Shown: positions 7,902-16,396 of the stretch, piece by piece
How positions within the stretch are numbered: position 1 is the first letter of the stretch
Layout: each line of letters opens with the position of its first letter
Assembly: GCA_900100325.1 (NCBI GenBank)
Contig: LT629697.1
Coordinates: forward strand, 620,001 to 684,000
Direction: 5' to 3'
DNA length: 64,000 bases
Origin: Frankineae bacterium MT45
GTDB lineage: Bacteria; Actinomycetota; Actinomycetes; Mycobacteriales; Jatrophihabitantaceae
The notes under the pieces: generated by a model
What the model saw: only the letters and a program-made list of their open reading frames with translations
Database searches by the model: none
What the model was told of the DNA's origin: nothing
Made by a program: the position numbers and the translations under genes

Positions 7902-10163
7902 GTGACTCGGATCAGGCCCGCAGAAGCGCCCGCAGCTAAGCAGATTGACCGTCCCATCACTGTTCGTATTGCCCGAGCGTGTGCGCTGCATCCGTGGCGC
8001 GCGATCGCGTTCTGGCTCGTCTTCGTCGCCGCCTGCGTGGCCGCCGGTCAGCTGGCCGGGCTGCGCAGCCTCTCCGATCTGGATAGCGGAGTCGGCCAGT
8101 CGGGGCAGGCGGCCCGGATGCTGCACGCCGCCGGGATGGACGAGAAGGCCCAGGAGTCGGTGCTCATCACGCCCCGATCGGGTCGACTCGACGCCGGTGC
8201 GGCCAACGCGGCCGCGGCCCAGGTTCCCCAGCGAATGGCACAGCTGCCAGGCGTCGCGTCCATCGCGCCGCCGGTGCGCGCGGCGGATGGGAGTGCCGTC
8301 CTGGTCAAGGTGACGATGACCCAGACGCAGGCCGATGCGACTGACGAAGTCACGGCACTGCAGGGGAAGACGGCCGAGATTCAACGGGCCTTCCCGCAGC
8401 TTCGGGTGGAGCAGGTCGGGGGCACGTCGCTCAACACCGCCGTCAACGACCAGGTCTCGACCGACCTCGGACTGGCCGCCAAGTACAGCCTCCCGGCGAC
8501 GCTGCTCATCCTGCTGGTCGCCTTCGGGGCGATCATCGCGGCCGGCGTGCCGGTGCTGCTCGCACTGTCGGCCGTCGTCGCCGCCGGTGGGCTAGCCGCC
8601 GTGGCCTCCCACATCCTCCCGGACTCCGGCACGACGTCGAGCATGATCCTGCTGATGGGGATGGCGGTCGGGGTGGACTACTCACTCTTCTACGTCAAAC
8701 GAGCTCGGGAGGAGCGGGCCCTCGGACGCGACACCCTGGACGCCATCGAGATCGCCGCCGAGACCTCCGGGCACTCCGTGGTGGTCTCCGGGGTCGCCGT
8801 CATCGTCGCCATGCTCGGCCTCTTCGTGACCGGGAACCCGGTCTTCGCCTCCCTGGCCATCGGCTCCATCATCGTCGTCGCGATCGCCGTCCTCGGCTCG
8901 CTCACCGTGCTTCCGGCGCTGTTGGCGAAGCTCGGACGCCACATCGACCGTCCCCGCGTCCCGATCGTCTGGCGGCTGACCGCGGGCGACGCGAAGCGGG
9001 AGTCCCGCCTCTGGTCGCGACTGCTGCGTCCGGCGCTCAACCACCCCGGCCGCACCCTGGCCGTCTCGGTGCTGGCGCTCCTGGTGCTGGCGAGCCCGGC
9101 GCTCGGGCTGACGCTGCGGTCGGGTTCGGACCGGACCCTGCCCCGCAGCATTCCTGAGGTGCAGACGCTGGACCGTCTCACCAAGGCCTTCCCAGGCGAG
9201 AGTTCGTCGCTGCAGGTCGTCGTGCACGCGCCGGCCAGTCAGGTCGACGCGGTGGCGCAGCGGCTCGACAGCCTCTCGGCCCGGGTCGCCGGTGATCCGC
9301 TCTTCGCCGACACTGCTCCGACGACGACCGTCTCGGCTGATCGCACCACACAGTTGCTGGAGATCTCCGTCCCCTTCGACGGTGAGTCGGCGCAGGCCCG
9401 TCACGGCCTGGCCGAACTCCGCAGCCACGATGTCCCGACGGCGATGGCCGGCCTCACCGCGGCGAAGTGGGCCGTCGGCGGCGAGGTGGCCTCCAACGTG
9501 GATGCCGACAATCAGCTGTCGGGTTCGATCGTCTGGGTGGTGGCCTGCGTGGTCGGGATGACCATGCTGATCATGCTGTTCGTCTTCCGATCCCTGGTGC
9601 TGGCGCTGGTGACCGCGGTGGTGAACCTGCTCTCGACGGCCGCCGCCTTCGGTGTTCTTGCCCTCACCTTCCAGAACACCTGGGCCGAGGGCCTGCTCGG
9701 TTTCCGTTCGACCGGGGCGGTGGTCACCTGGATACCGCTCTTCACCTTCGCTGTCCTCTTCGGACTATCCATGGATTACCACGTCTTCGTCATCAGCCGG
9801 ATTCGTGAGGCGGCGGCGTCTGGCGTGCCGACCCGGGTTGCGGTCCGGCAGGGCATCGTCCGCTCGGCCGGGACGGTGACGAGTGCGGCGATCGTGATGG
9901 TCTCGGTCTTCGGCATCTTCGCGCTGCTGCACATGGTGGAGATGAAGCAGCTCGGAGTCGGGCTGGCCGCGGCGGTCCTCATCGACGCGCTGGTGGTCCG
10001 GGCCGTGGTCCTTCCGTCGCTGCTCTGCCTGCTGGGGGAGCGGACCTGGTGGCCGTCCCGTCCGAGCCCTTGGAACTCAGCCGAGACGTCAACCGACGTT
10101 ACCGCCGAGATGACCGGCGCCGGGGCGCCGTCGTTCTCCGTCGCCGGAGCGAGCCCGCAGTGA
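7902..10163 (+). CDS. MMPL-family RND exporter
   Basis: A 753-residue polytopic membrane protein of the MMPL type: an N-terminal helix, a large extracytoplasmic loop, five helices, and the same arrangement repeated (12 helices in all). Typical blocks seen are MGMAVGVDYSLFYVKRAREE in the first half and LFGLSMDYHVFVISRIREA in the second; their Asp residues in the helices are the usual proton-relay positions. Start chosen at GTG 7902 because GAAGGAAGG lies 6 nt upstream; the frame is open 25 codons further. MMPL proteins export lipids or hydrophobic compounds using proton motive force. It is divergent from a two-component pair and overlaps the next gene by 4 bp. Confidence 0.9.
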   Translation: MTRIRPAEAPAAKQIDRPITVRIARACALHPWRAIAFWLVFVAACVAAGQLAGLRSLSDLDSGVGQSGQAARMLHAAGMDEKAQESVLITPRSGRLDAGAANAAAAQVPQRMAQLPGVASIAPPVRAADGSAVLVKVTMTQTQADATDEVTALQGKTAEIQRAFPQLRVEQVGGTSLNTAVNDQVSTDLGLAAKYSLPATLLILLVAFGAIIAAGVPVLLALSAVVAAGGLAAVASHILPDSGTTSSMILLMGMAVGVDYSLFYVKRAREERALGRDTLDAIEIAAETSGHSVVVSGVAVIVAMLGLFVTGNPVFASLAIGSIIVVAIAVLGSLTVLPALLAKLGRHIDRPRVPIVWRLTAGDAKRESRLWSRLLRPALNHPGRTLAVSVLALLVLASPALGLTLRSGSDRTLPRSIPEVQTLDRLTKAFPGESSSLQVVVHAPASQVDAVAQRLDSLSARVAGDPLFADTAPTTTVSADRTTQLLEISVPFDGESAQARHGLAELRSHDVPTAMAGLTAAKWAVGGEVASNVDADNQLSGSIVWVVACVVGMTMLIMLFVFRSLVLALVTAVVNLLSTAAAFGVLALTFQNTWAEGLLGFRSTGAVVTWIPLFTFAVLFGLSMDYHVFVISRIREAAASGVPTRVAVRQGIVRSAGTVTSAAIVMVSVFGIFALLHMVEMKQLGVGLAAAVLIDALVVRAVVLPSLLCLLGERTWWPSRPSPWNSAETSTDVTAEMTGAGAPSFSVAGASPQ

Positions 10164-10879
10164 CGCTTCGGCCGTCGCCGTCTGCGGCGCCGACCCCGCC
10201 GGATGCCGTTACGGCTCCGGCGGGGCTCGCGCTGTGGAACCCGGTACGGCTGCTCTTCTCGCCGGCGCCGTGGGCGTCACTGCTCTACGTCGTTTCCTAC
10301 TTGATTTACGGGCTCTTCTGCTTCGTCGTCGCCCTCGTCACCGTGGTGGTCGGTGCGGCGCTGGGGCTGACCTGGTTGGGCCTCCCGCTCCTGCTGCTCG
10401 CGCTCCTCATTGTCCGGACGCTGGCCGCGGTGGAGCGGCGTCGCGTCGGGATCGTCGGAGCGCGAATCGGGGTGGCCCGTCCCCGCGCAGGAGTCCGCGA
10501 CCCGCTGCGCCGGCAACTGCGTGACGGCGGCACCTGGCGCGACTTCGCCACCCTGGTGCTGCTCTGGCCCTACCTGTTCGTGGTGGAGCTCTTCGCCTTC
10601 GTCTTCTGGAGCTTCTGCGTGATGCTGCTGACCTGCCCGCTCTGGTACCGCTACGTCCCGCAGACGTTCGAGAACGGCACCACCGGGCACGGGCTGGAAC
10701 TCGGCTGGTACCCGGACGGCCCTCACGGAGACCGTCGCTACGGGTTCTTCATCGGTGACCTGCACTCCGCACTCGGGGCAGCCGTCACCGGTCTGCTGCT
10801 GCTCACCCTCGTCGGCAGCTACCTCATCGTCGCTGCGGCGCGACACCATGTGGCGCGGGTGGCCACCCTCAGCGGTTAG
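10160..10879 (+). CDS. Stand-alone PF13796 sensor-domain membrane protein
   Basis: A 239-residue membrane protein with no kinase module. It has a helix pair around 31-80 containing LTWLGLPLLLLALLIVRTLA, a basic segment, GTWRDFATLVLLWPYLFVVE, another helix pair and a final helix. The LGLPL and WRDFA blocks match the sensor part of the histidine kinase at 6588-7709, so the locus has two copies of this fold. Start taken as GTG 10160, whose GTGA overlaps the MMPL stop, implying translational coupling; an open 37-codon extension inside the MMPL gene is rejected. It may modulate the exporter or titrate the kinase's ligand; this is inference. Confidence 0.82.
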   Translation: MTLRPSPSAAPTPPDAVTAPAGLALWNPVRLLFSPAPWASLLYVVSYLIYGLFCFVVALVTVVVGAALGLTWLGLPLLLLALLIVRTLAAVERRRVGIVGARIGVARPRAGVRDPLRRQLRDGGTWRDFATLVLLWPYLFVVELFAFVFWSFCVMLLTCPLWYRYVPQTFENGTTGHGLELGWYPDGPHGDRRYGFFIGDLHSALGAAVTGLLLLTLVGSYLIVAAARHHVARVATLSG

Positions 10880-10947
10880 CGGCTTGCCGGCAACTGAGAA
10901 CCCGCAGGCTCTGGCCCCGGAGACGGCTGGCGACCTAGACTCTCGCA

Positions 10948-11289
10948 ATGGAGTTCGATCAGTTCAGCGTCGCACTGCTCGTTCTCCGCGATGACGCACC
11001 AAAGCTGGAGGAGCCGGCGGCCGGCGAGTTGCAAGACGCCCACATGGCGCACCTCGCGTCGCTGCATGAGTCGGGCTTCGCGGTGGCCGGAGGGCCACTC
11101 CGCCACGACATGTTCCGGGGGCTGACGCTCTTCACTGTGGACGCCGAAGAGGCGCGCCGGCTGGCCGAGGCTGATCCGGCGGTGGTCGCCGGACGGTTCC
11201 GGGTCGAGGTTCTGCCGTGGCTGGTGCCCAGCGGTGCGATGTCGTTCCACAGCACGTACTTCCCACGATCACGAGCGGATGTGAGCTAG
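10948..11289 (+). CDS. YCII-related domain protein
   Basis: A 113-residue alpha/beta-barrel protein of the YCII/DGPF type: an N-terminal strand FSVALLVLRDD, an early His (HMAHLASLHESG), the central AVAGGPLRHD segment and FTVDAEEARRLAEADPAVVAGRF, which is the classic D-P-x-x-x-A-G end of the domain. YCII proteins are small dimers, some with dehalogenase-like or peroxidase-like chemistry using a conserved His-Asp pair; here the early His is present but the chemistry is not established. It starts a probable three-gene unit with GrpB-like (3-bp gap) and a GNAT gene (4-bp overlap). Confidence 0.85.
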   Translation: MEFDQFSVALLVLRDDAPKLEEPAAGELQDAHMAHLASLHESGFAVAGGPLRHDMFRGLTLFTVDAEEARRLAEADPAVVAGRFRVEVLPWLVPSGAMSFHSTYFPRSRADVS

Positions 11290-11292
11290 AGG

Positions 11293-11844
11293 GTGACGGT
11301 CGAAGTCGTTCCACACGAGCCGAATTGGTCAGCGCAGTTCGAGTGGGAGCGACGCCGTTTGGAGGGTGTGCTCGTCTCCCGCCTCACCGGCCCCGTAGAG
11401 CACATCGGCTCCACTGCCGTGCCCGGCCTCCCGGCCAAGCCCATCCTCGACATGATCGGCGGCGTGCATCATCTGGACTTGGCCCGCTCGGCGATCGAAC
11501 CGCTGGCCGAGCTCGGGTACGTCTACACCGAGCACCGTCCGTCCGCGCTCTATTTCTACCGGGCCCGCCCCGGGCAGAACTTCCTTGACGACGCGACCCA
11601 CACCCACCACCTGCACCTGACCCAGCCCGGCAGTGACATCTGGCAGGAGCGGCTCGCCTTCCGTGACGCGCTGCGGGCCGACCCCGAACTGGCCCGGCGC
11701 TACAGCGACCTCAAGCAGGGGCTGGCCCAGATCTACCGCGACGATCCGATCGCGTACACCGAGGGGAAGCGGGAGTTCGTCAGCGAAGTGCTGGCCGGCG
11801 CCGGGATCGCCCTGCAGACGAACTTCGACACTCTGCAGCTTTGA
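11293..11844 (+). CDS. GrpB/UPF0157 family nucleotidyltransferase-like protein
   Basis: A 183-residue GrpB-family protein. Family blocks: VVPHEPNWSAQFEWERRRL at the N-terminus, VEHIGSTAVPGLPAKPILDM (the GST and D-x-D-like strand of the nucleotidyltransferase fold), THTHHLHLTQPGSDIWQERL and the C-terminal YTEGKREFVSEVL. The fold is related to the domain fused to dephospho-CoA kinase in mycobacteria, but the reaction is unknown. GTG start, 3 bp after the YCII stop; the TGA overlaps the TTG start of the next gene. Confidence 0.88.
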   Translation: MTVEVVPHEPNWSAQFEWERRRLEGVLVSRLTGPVEHIGSTAVPGLPAKPILDMIGGVHHLDLARSAIEPLAELGYVYTEHRPSALYFYRARPGQNFLDDATHTHHLHLTQPGSDIWQERLAFRDALRADPELARRYSDLKQGLAQIYRDDPIAYTEGKREFVSEVLAGAGIALQTNFDTLQL

Positions 11845-12374
11845 CCTCAGTAGTCCTGCGGCCGTGGCAGGCCGGGGATCTCTGGATTCTCCGCGCCGCG
11901 AACGCCCCCGAGATGACCGATCACCTCGGGGGTCCGGAGACCGACGAGAAGGTGCAGGAGCGGCATCGCCGCTACCTCGACGGCTGGGTCAGCGGCGACT
12001 CGCAGATGTACAGCATCCAACTGCGGGCCGAGGCTGGAACTGCGGCCGCGGCTGAGGCGCATAGCGCCGGTGTCATCGGATTCTGGCCGCGCACCTGGCA
12101 CGGCGAGGAGGTCTACGAGACCGGCTGGGGTGTGCTCCCCGAGTTCCAGGGACGGGGCGTCGCCATCGCGGCTCTACGCGAATTGATCGCCGAGCTGCGA
12201 AGCGCGGCGGAGAGTGACCCGCCGATGGGCAGCGTGCACGCGTACCCGTCGGTGGATCACCCGGCCTCGAACGCCATCTGCCGCCGGGGCGGTTTCACGC
12301 TCCTCGGCGAATGCGACTTCGAGTACCCGCCGGGCCAGAGGATGCGCTGCAATGACTGGTACTTGCCCCTCTAA
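11841..12374 (+). CDS. GNAT family N-acetyltransferase
   Basis: A 177-residue acetyltransferase of the RimJ/RimL-like branch: it opens with the strand VVLRPWQAGDLWILRAAN, has ETGWGVLPEFQGRGVAIAA (acetyl-CoA loop Q-G-R-G-V-A) and the late VHAYPSVDHPASNAICRRGG (N-x-A-S-N block typical of this branch). The TTG start overlaps the TGA of the GrpB-like gene, so translation is probably coupled. Acceptor unknown. The 26-bp gap to the convergent hydrolase gene leaves little room for a terminator. Confidence 0.85.
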   Translation: MTSVVLRPWQAGDLWILRAANAPEMTDHLGGPETDEKVQERHRRYLDGWVSGDSQMYSIQLRAEAGTAAAAEAHSAGVIGFWPRTWHGEEVYETGWGVLPEFQGRGVAIAALRELIAELRSAAESDPPMGSVHAYPSVDHPASNAICRRGGFTLLGECDFEYPPGQRMRCNDWYLPL

Positions 12375-12400
12375 CCAGCGGGTGGCGCTCCGAAGACCGT

Positions 12401-13201
12401 CTAGAGTCCCTGCTTCTTCAGCCAGTCCAGGGAGGCGTCGGCCACTTCGAGCCATCCGGAGTCGATGGTCAGCGAGTGCCCGCGGTCCTCGAACTCCAGC
12501 AGGTCGGTGACCGCGGTCGAGTGCTTGTACTGCTTCAGCGTCGACTCGGTGATCGCCTCCGGCACCGTGTGGTCCTTGCCGCCCATGATGAGTAGCAGTG
12601 GGCCGCGGTCGGAGTTGTCGGTGTCGACCTTCGCCTCGGAGTGCGGGGAGAAGTTCGCTGCCGCCGCCTGGAAGAGCGGCTTGCCGGGGGCGGGGATGGT
12701 CCACTGCTCGAAGAGTGCGTTCGACTCCTCCTCGGAGATAGCGTTGCCGAAGGAGTACCGGAACTGCTCGGCGCTGAGTGAGACGGCGCGGTCCTTGTTG
12801 GCCGGGTTCTTCAACGCCACTGACGCGGTACGCAGGGCCGAGATCGGCAGCGGCAGCACACCCTTGATCGGGGCGGCGTCGATGGCGATCCCGGCCGCGC
12901 CGATGCCCTTGCTCAGGATCTTCTCGACGATGGTTCCGCCGAAGGAATGACCAATGAGAATCGGCGATTCCGGCATGTCGTTGATGATTGCCTCGAGGTG
13001 GGCGACGACGTCGTCGATGCCGTGTCCGGCGATCGCCTCGGGGTGTTCGCGGGAGGCGGCCACGGTGTCGCCGTCGCCCGGCCAGTCCGCCGCCACCGGT
13101 GCATAGCCGGCCGCAGTGAAGTGGTCGATCCAGTTCTGCCAGGAGCTTGCGTGCAGCCAGAGTCCGTGGACGAGGAGGACGGGGCGGGCGGGAGCAGTCA
13201 T
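12401..13201 (-). CDS. Alpha/beta hydrolase
   Basis: A 266-residue alpha/beta-hydrolase. The oxyanion strand is LLVHGLWLHASSWQNW, the nucleophile elbow GHSFGG, the acid lies in IMGGKDHTVP and the histidine in FEDRGHSLTI, so the triad is complete. No signal peptide. Start taken as ATG 13201 (GAGGTG 5 nt upstream); the frame is open 44 codons further but that stretch looks non-coding. Related proteins are annotated as non-haem chloroperoxidases or esterases; substrate unknown. Confidence 0.88.
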   Translation of the reverse strand: MTAPARPVLLVHGLWLHASSWQNWIDHFTAAGYAPVAADWPGDGDTVAASREHPEAIAGHGIDDVVAHLEAIINDMPESPILIGHSFGGTIVEKILSKGIGAAGIAIDAAPIKGVLPLPISALRTASVALKNPANKDRAVSLSAEQFRYSFGNAISEEESNALFEQWTIPAPGKPLFQAAAANFSPHSEAKVDTDNSDRGPLLLIMGGKDHTVPEAITESTLKQYKHSTAVTDLLEFEDRGHSLTIDSGWLEVADASLDWLKKQGL

Positions 13202-13339
13202 AAGCACCTCAAGGCTGGGAGTGGCGATGGCGTGGGGCGACTTGCGAACAACGGTTGAACAAACGTAGTGGGAGTGAGCGCAGGAGGGCAATACCCCTGA
13301 TTTGAAAAGCGTGTCGCGTTCCCGCCTGTTCATCTAGGG

Positions 13340-14062
13340 TTAATGCGGCTCCCAGACCGCCGCGTCATGCGCGAAGTAGACGCGACGCGGATCGAAGGCG
13401 AGCAGACGTTCCATCCAGGCGGGTGCGACGGGCAGCGGCTCCTCGTGCCCGAGCTCGCGGGCGGAGGCGGCCAGGGCGTCCGCACTGAAACCCGAGGCGC
13501 GGTCGTGGGACTGTCCGGCCAGCACCAACGAGCCGTCACTGCACTGAATCGCCAATGATTGATGGCCGTTGACGTGCCCGGGGGTCGGAATGACGTGCAC
13601 CCCGGTCCGGATCTCGGCCTCGCCCTCGAGGAGCTCGTAGCTGGCCCCGGTGAAGTCGACCAGATGCTCGAAGGTGTAGCCGGGCGCCCGGGCCGCGTCC
13701 AGCTCGCCCCGTTGGGCCACGATGGGTGTGCTGTGAAACAAAGGGTTTTCGCCGCAGTGATCGAAGTGCAGGTGGCAGTTGATGACCATCGTGATGTCCT
13801 GTGGGGTGGCGCCGTGGGCGGCCAGGGCCGACGTCAGCGAGCTGCGGCGAGGGCGATACCACTCCTCGGTCTCCGTGTCGCCGTGACCCATCCCGGTGTC
13901 GAGGAGGAGCAGCCCGTCATCGTGGCGAATCAGGTATGCGTAGACGCTCTCGACCTCGGCCCGGCCGCTGAGCGACTCCTCCTCCGGACGGACGAAGGTG
14001 GCCAATCGGAGCCGGGCGATGTCCTCGATCCGCATGCTCCGACGATACTGCTGGTATGGCAT
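13340..14062 (-). CDS. Metallo-beta-lactamase fold hydrolase, AHL-lactonase-like
   Basis: A 240-residue protein with the dinuclear-zinc signature HLHFDH in INCHLHFDHCGEN, a later metal His in TPGHVNGHQS, the bridging Asp in GQSHDRAS and a final His in YFAHDAA. This layout is that of N-acyl-homoserine lactone lactonases (AiiA/AttM type) and other small lactonases. No signal peptide. The ATG at 14035 (nine codons in) is an alternative start. Lactone hydrolysis is inferred from family; the physiological substrate could be another lactone. It is convergent with no near partner; a QsdR-type regulator lies 31 kb away. Confidence 0.85.
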   Translation of the reverse strand: MPYQQYRRSMRIEDIARLRLATFVRPEEESLSGRAEVESVYAYLIRHDDGLLLLDTGMGHGDTETEEWYRPRRSSLTSALAAHGATPQDITMVINCHLHFDHCGENPLFHSTPIVAQRGELDAARAPGYTFEHLVDFTGASYELLEGEAEIRTGVHVIPTPGHVNGHQSLAIQCSDGSLVLAGQSHDRASGFSADALAASARELGHEEPLPVAPAWMERLLAFDPRRVYFAHDAAVWEPH

Positions 14063-14137
14063 CCGAACTTGCTGATCGCCCCACCCGGTTCGCCTTTACG
14101 ATGCGCGAGCGGCTCGCCCAGCCGGCGGAGGTCAAAG

Positions 14138-14521
14138 ATGCTCAGTACGTCTGAGGTCATCGCCTTCGCGGCCGCCACCGACCTCGAGCGGGCGGCCCGC
14201 TTCTACCGGGATGTGCTCGGCCTGCGCCTGGTCGAGCAGAACCAGTTCGCCTGCGTCTTCGATGCCAACGGGACGATGCTGCGGGTGACTCAGGTGGCCG
14301 AACGGGCCGATGCGCCGTACACCGTCCTGGGCTGGCGGGTCACCGAGATCGCCGCGGTAGTCGCCGGGCTGCAGGCTAAGGGGGTCGTCTTCCAGCTCTA
14401 CGACGGGATGGCCCAGGACGAGAGCGGAGTCTGGACCACTCCGGGCGGGGATCGCATCGCCTGGTTCAGCGACCCGGACGGCAACACCCTCTCGCTCACC
14501 GAATTCGTCCCGGCGCCGTAG
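14138..14521 (+). CDS. VOC (glyoxalase/bleomycin-resistance) family protein
   Basis: A 127-residue vicinal-oxygen-chelate protein made of two beta-alpha-beta-beta-beta modules. DLERAARFYRDVLGLRLVEQ opens module one, and IAWFSDPDGNTLSLTEF with its terminal Glu closes module two. The ATG at 14138 has GGAGG 6 nt upstream, which fixes the start; the much longer open frame upstream is the antisense of the lactonase gene. Function (isomerase, dioxygenase or drug-binding) cannot be told from sequence. Confidence 0.85.
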   Translation: MLSTSEVIAFAAATDLERAARFYRDVLGLRLVEQNQFACVFDANGTMLRVTQVAERADAPYTVLGWRVTEIAAVVAGLQAKGVVFQLYDGMAQDESGVWTTPGGDRIAWFSDPDGNTLSLTEFVPAP

Positions 14522-14543
14522 TCTCGCGCCGGCGCCAGACGGG

Positions 14544-15173
14544 TCAGGCCTTGCTGCGACTCTCCAGCACCGGCACCCCGTCGCCATCGAGGTCAACCAG
14601 GGCGGCGCTGCGGCCGGTCATGGCAAGGACGAGCGAGAGGAGCGGCCCGGTGACCTGCGGCCCGCTGCCGTGGGTCCAGTCGCCGTCGGTCGCGACGAGT
14701 TTGACCCCGTCGACCCGCCGCTTGCTACCCAGTAGTGCATTTGAGCCGACGTAGAACTGCGCGACCCGCAGCACCGCCTCCGGCGGGTAGGAGTGCGCGA
14801 TCCCCAGCGGCCGGCGGATGTCCTCACCGTGCACGATGATCTCCCCGACCATCGCCTCGATCGGCCCGGGCGGGGAGGTCTCGTCGTCCATGTGGGTCTG
14901 GAACTCGGCGAGCGTCGCGGCGGGCCCGTTGGCCGACTCGGCCGCCACGCCCTGCGCGGTGAAGTGATCGAACTTGAACCCGGCCTTGATGTAACCGCGA
15001 ATGAAGCGGCGCGGGCTCATCTTGGCCGTCGAGGTGATGTGGGCGAAGGTCTGGTAGACGCTCCACTCGTTGCAGAGCGAGCGGACCTCCCATTGCGCAG
15101 GCTGCAGGGTGCCTAGATCGGTGGCCAGTCGGCGCCGCTCGGAGTGGATGACATCCCATGGGGCATCGGACAT
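14544..15173 (-). CDS. DinB-like, TIGR03083-type mycothiol-dependent maleylpyruvate isomerase family protein
   Basis: A 209-residue four-helix-bundle protein of the actinobacterial MDMPI N-terminal type. It begins with the amphipathic helix SERRRLATDLGTLQPAQWE, carries the first metal-site His in YQTFAHITS (where the family has W-x-V-x-x-V-x-x-H), and the second pair in EIIVHGEDIRRPLG. Such proteins use mycothiol as cofactor for isomerisation or thiol transfer, consistent with an actinomycete. Specific substrate unknown. A second member of the broader family is at 42634-43224. Confidence 0.83.
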   Translation of the reverse strand: MSDAPWDVIHSERRRLATDLGTLQPAQWEVRSLCNEWSVYQTFAHITSTAKMSPRRFIRGYIKAGFKFDHFTAQGVAAESANGPAATLAEFQTHMDDETSPPGPIEAMVGEIIVHGEDIRRPLGIAHSYPPEAVLRVAQFYVGSNALLGSKRRVDGVKLVATDGDWTHGSGPQVTGPLLSLVLAMTGRSAALVDLDGDGVPVLESRSKA

Positions 15174-15270
15174 GTGATTCCCTCGCTGTGGTCGCGGGTG
15201 GCCAACGGCCGATGCTACCGCCTGGCGAACGGCGCAGACCGGGATCAGCCGGGATCGATATCGAGCTGAG

Positions 15271-15633
15271 TCAGGGCTGCTCCTTCGTCAGGTGCAGCAG
15301 CCACCCGGCGTCCGTGCGAATGAGCGCGTAGCGGCGTGGGGTGGACTGCCCGTGCAGGGTGAAGAGGATGCGCCGTTCGGTGCGGTCGTGCTCCTCCCAC
15401 CAGCCGATGTCGGCGATCGACTTGTCGGCGTCGGTGTAGGTCAGGTGCTCGAGGTCGTGGTCAGGCACCGCGATGGCCAGGCGATTCTCGCCGCTACTGG
15501 TCGGAAGGCCGCGGGGAACCGCCCAGGAGGCCAGCACCCCGCGCTCTTCGAGGCGAAGGTCGTAGTGCGGCCTCGGCTTGCGGTGATCATGGAGCACGAA
15601 GGCCGGACGGGCCGGCTCGTCGATGGAGGTCAC
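15271..15633 (-). CDS. Stand-alone LigD-type 3'-phosphoesterase domain protein
   Basis: A 120-residue protein that is just the PF13298 phosphoesterase domain found at the N-terminus of many LigD NHEJ ligases. The signature HDHRKPRPHYDLRLE supplies the H-x(n)-H-x-D-x-R metal and phosphate residues; AVPDHDLEH corresponds to the third His site. In LigD this domain trims 3' ribonucleotides and 3' phosphates at broken ends using Mn2+. No Ku, ligase or primase gene is near. Instead it is 9 bp downstream of two small membrane-protein genes in the iron-box operon. The GTG start has AGGGG almost touching it, so the start is not certain. Confidence 0.85.
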   Translation of the reverse strand: MTSIDEPARPAFVLHDHRKPRPHYDLRLEERGVLASWAVPRGLPTSSGENRLAIAVPDHDLEHLTYTDADKSIADIGWWEEHDRTERRILFTLHGQSTPRRYALIRTDAGWLLHLTKEQP

Positions 15634-15642
15634 CCCTCGACG

Positions 15643-16038
15643 CTAGCCGCGATGCAGCCACCAGAGCGCGAGCAGCGGCAGCACCGCCGGGACGAAGGCG
15701 TAGCCGGAGCCGAAGAGCGACCAGACGGTGGCGTCCGGGTAGCTCGCCGGAAAGATCACGCTGCTCAGCCCGACCAGGATGACCCCGCCCAACTCGGCCA
15801 CGCAGAGCCGGCGGGCCAGCCGTACCCGTCGGGGGGTGGCGTCGGCCTCCACCCGCAGGATGAGGATGGTCGCCGTCAGGTAGATCAGCGCGGCCACCGC
15901 CGACAGCAGGTAGGCCAGCGGCGCCTGACCGAACTCGGTGGTGAGCTGGACCGCGCTGCGGGCACCGGCGGCCAGGGTGAAGAAGCCGTAGGCCACGGCC
16001 AGGACGCGTCCGGGGCCGACCACGCTGACCTCAGCCAC
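15643..16038 (-). CDS. Small four-helix membrane protein, unknown function
   Basis: A 131-residue protein with four predicted helices (about 11-31, 41-62, 78-96, 108-128) and a basic cytoplasmic loop TPRRVRLARRL between helices 2 and 3. It is not recognised. Its GTG start overlaps the end of the preceding membrane-protein gene by 8 bp and it ends 9 bp before the LigD-type phosphoesterase, so all are likely one transcript driven from the iron-box promoter. No metal-binding Cys/His pattern is evident. Confidence 0.72.
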   Translation of the reverse strand: MAEVSVVGPGRVLAVAYGFFTLAAGARSAVQLTTEFGQAPLAYLLSAVAALIYLTATILILRVEADATPRRVRLARRLCVAELGGVILVGLSSVIFPASYPDATVWSLFGSGYAFVPAVLPLLALWWLHRG

Positions 16039-16396
16039 CGTCGCTGCCGAGCGTCTGCAGCAGCCGGGCCGAGACGACGGCGACCAGCAGGAGCCCCACC
16101 GCCAGGGCGGCGCTCCCCCAGCGGCCGCGGTCCATCCGTACCGCGGCCGCCGTCACCGGCAGGATCAGCAGGCTGGTGACGAGGTAGCCGACGTTGGTCG
16201 CGGCCTCGTCGCCGTGCTGGCCGCGAAGCAGTGCGACGACGTCCAGCACCGCCTGCAGCAGCAGCCCGATCTCGAGCACGATCAACGCCGCGACGAAGGC
16301 CGGCGAGCGGGGCCGGTCGCGCACCGCGGAGCCCAGGCACCAGAGCGCGAGGCCGAGCGCGTAGAGAATCGTCGCCAGATTGAGGGACGCGCTCAC
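16031..16396 (-). CDS. Small membrane protein, unknown function
   Basis: A 121-residue protein with three or four hydrophobic helices (about 6-22, 31-53, 68-86, 95-113), of the same overall size and topology as the next gene product, perhaps an ancient duplicate. The start is the GTG at 16396, whose GTGA overlaps the TGA of the PepSY gene. This choice removes a spurious 65-codon open extension that is the antisense and shifted frame of that gene. Co-expression with an iron-regulated PiuB-like protein suggests a membrane role under iron limitation, but the sequence shows no direct motif for it. Confidence 0.75.
   Translation of the reverse strand: MSASLNLATILYALGLALWCLGSAVRDRPRSPAFVAALIVLEIGLLLQAVLDVVALLRGQHGDEAATNVGYLVTSLLILPVTAAAVRMDRGRWGSAALAVGLLLVAVVSARLLQTLGSDGG

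Noticed and set aside
13559-14137. Long N-terminal extension of the VOC protein
   Set aside because: It is antisense to the lactonase gene; GGAGG before ATG 14138 fixes the start.
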